From: an uncultured bacterium
GTDB taxonomy: Bacteria; Verrucomicrobiota; Kiritimatiellia; RFP12; UBA1067
DNA length: 6,290 nucleotides
Assembly (NCBI GenBank): GCA_946401765.1
Contig: CAMIVJ010000174.1
Location: forward strand, 1-6,290
Reading direction: 5' to 3'
Shown here: positions 1-5,509 of the stretch, piece after piece
Layout of the letters: every line of letters starts with the position of its first letter
How positions within the stretch are numbered: the stretch's first letter is position 1
The notes under the pieces: model-generated
Databases searched by the model: none
Seen by the model: only the letters and a program-made list of their open reading frames with translations
Told to the model about the DNA's origin: nothing
Position numbers and translations under genes: made by a program

Positions 1-3000
1 TTCGACACCGCAAGTGCGGACGGCGCTGACGTGAAGGTGTGGGCCGAGAACCTCGCCAATGGCGGCCGCCTCTGGCTCGACCTCGACTATTCATCGCCGA
101 AGAAGCGGGTGAACGTTCTCTGCGTCGGCGACTCGATCACCCAGGGCAGCAACAGCTCCTACGGCAACTGGCGCACGGGCCTCATGAAGAAGCTCGCTGC
201 GTCCGGCTACGAGCCGATGGCCAAGGGCCATCTGACGATTGAAAGCAACGACATCTGCGGCGCGGTCATGCCCGACGAGTGGATCCACCACGCCGGAATC
301 AGCGCCCAGCGCCTCGTCACGAAGAACGGCGGCGGCACGATAGACCAGATCGAGAACACTCTAGACCAGGCGGGCGACGTCGACTTCGTGCTCGTCAAGC
401 TCTGCACGAACGACATCAATTCCAACGGCTCCACCGCGGAGGAGCTCTTCCCCGTGTGGACGAATCTCGTGTGGAAGACCCTCAACCAGAAGCCGCACGC
501 GAAGTTCATCGCAGGCGCGGTCGTGGACATCGCGTACGACGCGGCGAAGGACGCGAAGGTGGTCGCCTACAACACGGCGATGAAGAACGCGATCGAGGGC
601 GGCATGTTCCCCGCGAAGCGCGCCTACTTCGCCGACCTCTACACGCCCTGCTGCCGCTACGACGCTGGCGGCAACTACATCACCGGCAGCTTCTACGCGA
701 ACAACAACCTTCATCCCGACTGGCCGGGCGAGGACAAGATGGCCGCCACGTACTGCGCGGCCATCGAGGCGGCGATTGCTGACGATCCCGACTTTGAGCC
801 AGGTTCGGCCGACACGGGCGTTCCCACGACGAGCGGCATAGAGAACAACGTCCCTGCCGAATACCTTGCCGGCATGACGCGCGCCCGCGTCTTTGACATC
901 GCGGCCAATCGCGGCCAGAACCTTGCGGGGCTTGGATACGTGCCGTATTCGTTCGAAGACGCAGCCGCTCCCGCGGCCAACCTCTCGCGCGTGGGCTACT
1001 ACATCGAGCTTAAGCGCAGGAACGACGCGCAGAGCGACTTCCACGGGCTCACGCGCTGGATGTGGGTGTCGATGGACGCCTTCGGCAGCCGCACAATCGA
1101 CGACGTGGCCATTCCGCTCACGACGATCAGCCACTGCGTTGTCTCGCGCCTGCGTGTGAAGACCAACATGCCCGGAATCGAATCGACCTCGGCGGACGAG
1201 AACAACGTGCGCGGCTGGGTTGAGTTCTGGCCCAGCCAGTACAACACAAGCGTCAGCGGCGATCCTTCGGCGCCTGCGAAGTCCTATGGATGCGACTGGA
1301 ACGACATCCGCTCCGACAACATGAGCGGCTACGGCTGCATGCAGGTGCACCGCTTCACTCCAGGCGAGAGGAATGCCGCGCAGGTGATGTTCTGCTTCAA
1401 CCGCTGGACGGCCACCGACGCGAACTACGAGATCGGCCTCGGCAACTTCTCGCATCAGCGCCTTGGCTCGATTGACTGGACGTGGAGCGGCGACTCGGGC
1501 AAGGGCGTGCTCGACACGATGACCGCCGCCGCGTACGAGGTGGCCAGAATCGAAATCTGGACGGCAGGCGTGCCGGCGAACGCGGCGTACGTGCGCGTCG
1601 ACGAGGTTGTGCCGGGTGGCTCCGGAACGGCGACCGTGATGGGCACCGTGGAGAACTTCGGCGAAGGGGCGACATCCGCCACGCTCACGCTCGAGTGGTC
1701 CACCGATCCCGCTTTCGCGACGGTTGCGGGCTCCGCGAGCGTAGGCGAGGTGACGGAACCCGGTTCAGTGAGCGCAACGGCCACGGGCCTTGCCGCGGGG
1801 CAGACCTGGTACTTCCGCTTCACGAGCGTGAACAGCGAGAACGTTGTCGCGGCGAGCGATGCGTTCGATCTGAACGATGTGGTGTGGAGACCGCAGACGA
1901 CGTCCGACCTCTGGACATCCGTCGCGTGGCAGAAGAACGGCGCAGGAGAGCACGTGGCGTTTAATCCTGCCTGGACGGCGTTCTTCGACGGCAACGAGCC
2001 CACGAAGGTCGCGTCCGTGCAGGTGCCGGAGGGCGTACAGGCCCAGCAGGTGGTGGTTGACGCGTCGCAGGACTACACGTTCTCCGGGGCGGGCTCCATC
2101 GGCTCCAGGCGGCTCGTGAAGGGCGGTTCCGGCACGCTCACCCTTGATTCTGCCGTGCTTGCGAACACGCCCGACATCGAAGTCCGGGGCGGCGTCGTAA
2201 AGGTCGGCGACAACGCGGTGAAGGGCGCGGTTGGCGGAGACGTTGGCACGGTCACGGTGAAGAGCGGCGCGCAGTTCGACGTGAACTACATCGACACGGC
2301 GAGCGGCAAAGACCGTGCGCGCGCGTCGATCACGAACAAGAAGAAGTTCGTGATCGAGGGCGAAGGCCCCGACGGAAAGGGCGCCATAACGTCGTCCAGG
2401 GCGAACACCTACTGGAGCAATCCGCTCGGAATCGTGGAGATGACGGGCGACGCCACGATCGGCGGCCAGGGACGTCTAGACCTTCGCGGCAGTTCGAGCG
2501 CCAACGCGGTGATTGGTCCGAGCGACGCCACTCTCACAGTGAAGGTCAGTCCTACCGAAGACTACGGCCTGTACCTTGAAGGCGGCAAGATCGACGTCGG
2601 CAAGGTCGTCGTGGCCGAAGAAGGAAAGCTTGGCTCCGGCGGAAGCGGCAACGTGTTCAACGTTCCGGACGGCATCGACCTCTACGGCCTCTTGAGGTTC
2701 TACAACGGCGATTCCTCCTGGAACACGGGCGGCATCCGCGCATACGGCACAAGCGCGCGCATAGGCAACAACAACGGCACGGCGTATCTGCGCACTCCGC
2801 TCACGGTGGAATCGGGCGCAAAGCTCACGATGGACGGCAGCGCCACGACGCGCTACAACGGCGTTGTCTCCAACAAGGGCGACATTGTGGTGAAGAGCGG
2901 CACGCACACCTTCGAGGGCGGAATGGACAGCGGCAGCGGCTCGAGCATCTCGATGACCGGCGGCACGATCTACCTCTCCGGCGCGGGTGACTACGGCGAC

Positions 3001-5280
3001 GGCGAATACAATGTGTCGCTTTCGGGCGGCAGCTCGCTAGTACTCGGCGTCAACAACACCGGCGCCGCGATGCCCGGCTTCGGCAAGAACCAGCTCTCCG
3101 TCACGGTGAGCGCGCACACCGGCACGGTGTACTTCCACCCGGCGACTTCGGCGTCCATTGACGGACTCACGATCAGCGGCAAGGTGAGCAAGTTCTTCTC
3201 GCAGGGCCCGAACTCCTCCGGCATCGGGGCGGGTCCGATCGTAGACATCCAGGCGAACGACCTCGTGTTCTCGGCGGACAACTTCGAGATCGGCAACAGC
3301 AACGGGCGCGGCGAGCTCACTATCAAGGGCTCGGGTTCGCACGTCTCCGTGAAGGGCGTCTACAGCTGCTGGCGCGGCGCGCAGTACTATCCCGGCTCGC
3401 TGACGTTCAAGGACGGTCTCCTAGAGGTCGGAACGGACGGCATCCGGGAGGCGTGGGCGCAGCCGATGCGCACCGTCTTCAACATGGAGAGCGGCACGCT
3501 GCGCGCAACCGACAACTTCTCGATCGGCAAGGCCGGCATGACCGCCTCCTTCGGCAGCCCGAAGAAGGGCGGCGCCGTCACGCTTGATCTGAACGGCAAG
3601 ACGGTGAAGTGGGGCACGGGCCTCAATGGCGCGAGCGACGTGACGCTCAAGGGCCCGGGCTCCTTCGCGCTGGACCGTCCCGGCATTCAGGGCATTCCCA
3701 CTGGCAAGTGGACGGTCGACACCACGGGCGCGGTCGATTTCAGAAACGCGGCCGGTTTCGCTGGCGGGCTTTCGCTCGCTGAGAACGCGAACGTCACCCT
3801 CGACATCGCAGGAACGAACATGGTCGAGTTCCTGGCCTGGACGTGGCACGACAACGCATGGAACGTGCTGAAGCCGTACTTCGAGGCCGGTCAGCCCGTA
3901 GTTCCCTTCGTGGCGACGTCGCTCACTTACATCAACCGCGCATCGTCGCAGATCACAGACGTGAAGTACGGCAACGGTTCCGGCTTCAACTATCTGGGCG
4001 AGTTCTACGTGAGCGCCGAGCAGGCGGGAACGTGGTACTTCAGCCACAACGGTCTCACCCACAACGGCCTGCAGATCGACACGACGGAGCTTGACAGGGC
4101 TGGAAAGAACACCACCACCGAGAAGAGCATCTCGCTCACGGAAGGCTGGCACAAGTTCCTGATCTCCCTGTATGCCGATGCGGCGAATCCGACGATCGGC
4201 CCGAGGAGCGGAACGGAGTCATATATGTTCAAGGCGCCGGGCGATGGAGCGTACCGTCCCTTCGACACCACCACCGTGCCGATGCGCATGCGTTCGGATG
4301 CGACCGCGCGCACGAGCGTGAGGTGGCGCAAGTACATGAGCTACGGCGACAGCGCCTCTGTGTACGCCGACGCCGACGAAAGCAACTACGCAACGCTTGA
4401 TACCGTGACCAACTCGCTGCAGGTCATCCATCAGAAATTCTCAACCGGTGTGAACGCTCCACTCGGCGGTGCGTCCGCCCGGTTCGACGGCTACTTCAAG
4501 GTTGCGCCGGAGCAGGAGGGTGTCTGGACGTTCAATGCGAAGTTTGACGACCGCATCGCGCTATCTGTCGATGGACGCCGCCTCTTTGCTGGCAACACTG
4601 GCACTGCCAGCATAACGCTCGGCGCCGGCTGGCATAAGTTCGATATCCGCACTGGCGACACGACGCCATCTGGAAACACGACATACGGTACGGGCGGTGG
4701 GCTGACCGATGCGGACGGCAACGTGGTGGCGCTTGAGTTCATGGTGAACGGTGGCTCCTACCATGCGTTCGACGAGCGCTATCTCCCGATCGCCTACACG
4801 CCCGGCGATGCGCAGAAGTTCGAGCAGTCCGGCCTGGGCGGAGTTACCGAGCTCGCCGCGGGATCGACCCTGTTGAACGCGCCGCGCGAGGGCGGCTGGT
4901 GCCCGATCTACGGAACGCTCAAGGGCGCGGGCACGCTCTCCGGTCCGTTCCGCTTCATCGGAGAGGACAACTGCTGGGAGATATCCGGTAGCCCGTCCAG
5001 AATCAAGCCAGAGAACACCGTCTCGTTCGAGAATGCGTCTGCCGACGCCCTTGCGGGACTCAAGCGCATAGACGTAAAGTTCAGCGCTGCGCCGAAGCGC
5101 GCCAGGTACGAGCTAGGACCGGCGCTTGGTGTCACGTCAGAGACGGTGCAGAACATTGCGCTTAACGTGACTGACGCCGCTGGCGCGAACTACAAGGACG
5201 ACTTCGCCCTTGAAGTCAAAGACGCGAAGCTTGTTCTGCGCAACGCGCATCCTGGCGGCATGGTCATCCTCTTCCGCTAG
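1..5280 (+). CDS. Giant modular SGNH-esterase / beta-helix / PA14-like protein, 5' end outside window
   Basis: The frame is open from base 1 to a TAG at 5278-5280, giving 1759 visible residues. The GTG at 31 is internal, because coding continues upstream of it and no ribosome site precedes it. Domain order by visible residue: tail of an unseen domain (1-35), SGNH hydrolase (37-260), a domain with EFWP/GYGCMQVH/FNRW motifs (about 325-515), Fn3-like segment (about 528-625), PATR motif and beta-helix (about 627-1280), two PA14-like modules (about 1290-1600), and a beta-rich tail ending in VILFR. Known: such domain sets occur in secreted carbohydrate-active proteins of Verrucomicrobiota and relatives. 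Inferred: an extracellular deacetylase or esterase with a large adhesive or binding stalk. The signal peptide would lie upstream and cannot be seen. No LPxTG, PEP-CTERM or barrel is visible at the C-terminus. A terminator-like hairpin starts 20 bases after the stop. The substrate is unknown. Confidence 0.93.
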   Translation, partial: FDTASADGADVKVWAENLANGGRLWLDLDYSSPKKRVNVLCVGDSITQGSNSSYGNWRTGLMKKLAASGYEPMAKGHLTIESNDICGAVMPDEWIHHAGISAQRLVTKNGGGTIDQIENTLDQAGDVDFVLVKLCTNDINSNGSTAEELFPVWTNLVWKTLNQKPHAKFIAGAVVDIAYDAAKDAKVVAYNTAMKNAIEGGMFPAKRAYFADLYTPCCRYDAGGNYITGSFYANNNLHPDWPGEDKMAATYCAAIEAAIADDPDFEPGSADTGVPTTSGIENNVPAEYLAGMTRARVFDIAANRGQNLAGLGYVPYSFEDAAAPAANLSRVGYYIELKRRNDAQSDFHGLTRWMWVSMDAFGSRTIDDVAIPLTTISHCVVSRLRVKTNMPGIESTSADENNVRGWVEFWPSQYNTSVSGDPSAPAKSYGCDWNDIRSDNMSGYGCMQVHRFTPGERNAAQVMFCFNRWTATDANYEIGLGNFSHQRLGSIDWTWSGDSGKGVLDTMTAAAYEVARIEIWTAGVPANAAYVRVDEVVPGGSGTATVMGTVENFGEGATSATLTLEWSTDPAFATVAGSASVGEVTEPGSVSATATGLAAGQTWYFRFTSVNSENVVAASDAFDLNDVVWRPQTTSDLWTSVAWQKNGAGEHVAFNPAWTAFFDGNEPTKVASVQVPEGVQAQQVVVDASQDYTFSGAGSIGSRRLVKGGSGTLTLDSAVLANTPDIEVRGGVVKVGDNAVKGAVGGDVGTVTVKSGAQFDVNYIDTASGKDRARASITNKKKFVIEGEGPDGKGAITSSRANTYWSNPLGIVEMTGDATIGGQGRLDLRGSSSANAVIGPSDATLTVKVSPTEDYGLYLEGGKIDVGKVVVAEEGKLGSGGSGNVFNVPDGIDLYGLLRFYNGDSSWNTGGIRAYGTSARIGNNNGTAYLRTPLTVESGAKLTMDGSATTRYNGVVSNKGDIVVKSGTHTFEGGMDSGSGSSISMTGGTIYLSGAGDYGDGEYNVSLSGGSSLVLGVNNTGAAMPGFGKNQLSVTVSAHTGTVYFHPATSASIDGLTISGKVSKFFSQGPNSSGIGAGPIVDIQANDLVFSADNFEIGNSNGRGELTIKGSGSHVSVKGVYSCWRGAQYYPGSLTFKDGLLEVGTDGIREAWAQPMRTVFNMESGTLRATDNFSIGKAGMTASFGSPKKGGAVTLDLNGKTVKWGTGLNGASDVTLKGPGSFALDRPGIQGIPTGKWTVDTTGAVDFRNAAGFAGGLSLAENANVTLDIAGTNMVEFLAWTWHDNAWNVLKPYFEAGQPVVPFVATSLTYINRASSQITDVKYGNGSGFNYLGEFYVSAEQAGTWYFSHNGLTHNGLQIDTTELDRAGKNTTTEKSISLTEGWHKFLISLYADAANPTIGPRSGTESYMFKAPGDGAYRPFDTTTVPMRMRSDATARTSVRWRKYMSYGDSASVYADADESNYATLDTVTNSLQVIHQKFSTGVNAPLGGASARFDGYFKVAPEQEGVWTFNAKFDDRIALSVDGRRLFAGNTGTASITLGAGWHKFDIRTGDTTPSGNTTYGTGGGLTDADGNVVALEFMVNGGSYHAFDERYLPIAYTPGDAQKFEQSGLGGVTELAAGSTLLNAPREGGWCPIYGTLKGAGTLSGPFRFIGEDNCWEISGSPSRIKPENTVSFENASADALAGLKRIDVKFSAAPKRARYELGPALGVTSETVQNIALNVTDAAGANYKDDFALEVKDAKLVLRNAHPGGMVILFR
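109..780 (+). other. SGNH (GDSL-like) hydrolase domain
   Basis: Block I is VLCVGDSITQG with the likely nucleophile Ser45 (codon 133-135). Block II is HHAGIS with Gly99 (codon 295-297). Block III is LCTND with Asn137 (codon 409-411), where family members usually have GxND. Block V is NNLHPDWPG with His238 (codon 712-714), where the usual motif is DxxH. All four signature residues (Ser, Gly, Asn, His) are present and spaced over about 200 residues, as is normal for the fold. The Asp three residues before the His is replaced by Asn235, so catalysis, if retained, would rest on a Ser-His dyad or another acid. The family hydrolyses esters, commonly acetyl groups on glycans or lipids. Here a glycan acetyl ester is the more likely substrate because of the secreted, multi-module context, but this is inference. 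Confidence 0.88.
973..1560 (+). other. Beta-rich accessory domain with EFWP / GYGxMQVH motifs, unnamed
   Basis: This domain of about 190 residues follows the esterase after a linker of about 60 residues. Landmarks are RVGYYIELKR (from residue 330), WMWVSMDAF, GWVEFWPSQY (EFWP from residue 408), GYGCMQVHRF (from residue 443), FCFNRW (464-469), IGLGNF and DWTW (492-495). The aromatic-rich, alternating pattern suggests a beta-sandwich. I recall similar motif sets in planctomycete and verrucomicrobial proteins linked to sialate O-acetylesterase-like or sulfatase-type enzymes, but cannot name a Pfam family from the sequence alone. A carbohydrate-binding or structural role is inferred. Confidence 0.55.
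1579..1878 (+). other. Fibronectin type III-like segment
   Basis: About 100 residues (from NAAYVRVDEV to DAFDLND) show the beta-strand spacing of an Fn3-like fold. Examples are SGTATVMGTVENFG, ATLTLEWSTDP, the typical late-strand phrase ATGLAAGQTWYFRFTSVNSE, and a closing strand before DLND. Such domains act as spacers between catalytic and binding modules. The match is by pattern only; another immunoglobulin-like fold is possible. Confidence 0.6.
1879..3840 (+). other. Autotransporter-associated (PATR-like) motif and long beta-helix
   Basis: The segment opens with VWRPQTTSDLW and a WQKNGAGEHVAFNPAWTAFFDG stretch split over residues 637-658, a usual lead-in to these repeats. A clear PATR-like unit follows: YTFSGAGSIG, then LVKGGSGTLTLDS (LVKGGSGTLTL at residues 705-715), then IEVRGGVVKVG. 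About 540 residues of short, irregular Gly/Ser/Thr/Val strands come next (for example TVTVKSGAQF, LTVESGAKLTM, DIVVKSGTHTFEGG, SISMTGGTIYLSG, LTIKGSGSHVSVKG, VTLDLNGKTVKWG). This is typical of a right-handed beta-helix stalk. No passenger-associated barrel follows, so the name reflects repeat similarity and not a type V secretion system. Confidence 0.75.
3862..4800 (+). other. Two tandem PA14-like modules
   Basis: Two units align with each other. The first has LGEFYVSAEQAGTWYFSHN (its Gly at residue 1333) and later SLTEGWHKFLISL (GWHKF 1382-1386). The second has FDGYFKVAPEQEGVWTFNAK (its Gly at residue 1497) and later TLGAGWHKFDIR (GWHKF from residue 1543). The offset between copies is about 161-164 residues. 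The second keeps the PA14-type FDD...LSVDG ligand or metal motif (Asp1516, Asp1517, Asp1524), while the first reads GLTHNGLQID at the same place. PA14 domains often bind glycans. The module ends near YHAFDERYLPI. The relation is inferred from motifs and needs a profile search for formal assignment. Confidence 0.68.
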
Positions 5281-5299
5281 CAGTCATAGCGCATTTGCC

Positions 5300-5366
5300 A
5301 ATGGCAGGGACGGTTCCCAAACCGTCTGCATTGCGGACGCGCCATGGGCGCGTCCCTGCCATTTTT
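5300..5366 (+). terminator. Nested palindrome with T-run, probable terminator of the giant gene
   Basis: It begins 20 bases after the stop codon. The outer arms are a perfect 13-bp inverted repeat: AATGGCAGGGACG at 5300-5312 and CGTCCCTGCCATT at 5351-5363. The right arm runs directly into TTTTT (5362-5366). Two smaller hairpins sit inside, so the RNA could fold as one long stem or a three-way junction. The T-run lies only on the right side, so intrinsic termination is expected for rightward transcription only. The wide 38-base interior is unusual for a simple terminator and suggests the element may also be a dispersed palindromic repeat. Confidence 0.65.
5309..5355. repeat. Paired hairpins with shared GGACG/CGTCC borders (REP-like candidate)
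   Basis: Hairpin one is GACGGTTCCCAAACCGTC at 5309-5326, with a 7-bp stem and CCCA loop. Hairpin two has arms GGACGCGCC (5335-5343) and GGCGCGTCC (5347-5355) around an ATG loop, a perfect 9-bp stem. Both are bordered by the same GGACG/CGTC(C) letters and joined by TGCATTGC, so they look like two variants of one module. This modular layout resembles bacterial interspersed palindromic elements. Only one copy is visible, so dispersal is inferred. Confidence 0.5.
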
Positions 5367-5412
5367 GCCGCAACTTTTCGGATTGTGGATATTAGAGTAC
5401 AGCCTCTATAAG

Positions 5413-5435
5413 GTTCATTCTATGACGTTCATTCT
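5413..5435 (+). promoter_or_regulatory. Direct repeat GTTCATTCT x2 at the promoter, possible operator
   Basis: GTTCATTCT occurs at 5413-5421 and again, unchanged, at 5427-5435, a 14-base period. The second copy shares its last base with the proposed -35 hexamer of the downstream promoter. Tandem half-sites in this position are typical of activators or response regulators that contact RNA polymerase at -35. No regulator is identifiable here. Confidence 0.4.
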
Positions 5436-5463
5436 TGCCCTGTGAAGCGAAATAGGGTATAAT
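5435..5463 (+). promoter_or_regulatory. Sigma70-type promoter of the beta-propeller gene
   Basis: A perfect TATAAT -10 box lies at 5458-5463. A TTGCCC -35 box (4 of 6 matches to TTGACA) lies at 5435-5440, with the optimal 17-bp spacer. Transcription would start near 5470, leaving a leader of about 40 bases before the start codon. The position after the terminator-like element and before the next gene supports the call. Confidence 0.7.
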
Positions 5464-5497
5464 ATGACTAATTTTTCAACCCGATTGTTGCAGAAAA

Positions 5498-5503
5498 AAG
5501 GAG
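5498..5503 (+). promoter_or_regulatory. Shine-Dalgarno AAGGAG for the beta-propeller gene
   Basis: AAGGAG ends three bases before the ATG at 5507 and six bases before the ATG at 5510. The six-base spacing is more usual, so the site favours the second ATG. An in-frame TAG at 5504-5506 excludes any start further upstream. Confidence 0.75.
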
Positions 5504-5509
5504 TAGATG

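Noticed and set aside
31..33. GTG as the start of the giant gene
   Set aside because: The frame is open upstream to base 1, the residues before it continue naturally into the domain, and no Shine-Dalgarno is present; the true start lies outside the window.
361..1455. Long minus-strand open frame (364 codons) opposite the esterase region
   Set aside because: Its translation is Arg/Val/Ala/His-rich with no recognisable domain. It mirrors the strong G/C third-position bias of the real plus-strand gene, and no ribosome site was recognised.
1879..3840. Type V autotransporter
   Set aside because: The PATR-like repeat suggests the name, but no C-terminal outer-membrane barrel with a terminal aromatic-residue pattern follows.
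3421..4152. Minus-strand open frame of 243 codons opposite the beta-helix
   Set aside because: Same shadow effect; low-complexity translation, while the plus strand gives clear beta-helix and PA14-like motifs.
5383..5412. Second promoter-like pair TTGTGG (5383-5388) and TATAAG (5407-5412), 18-bp spacer
   Set aside because: The -35 matches only 3 of 6 and a much better promoter lies 50 bases downstream; kept only as a weak alternative upstream start.
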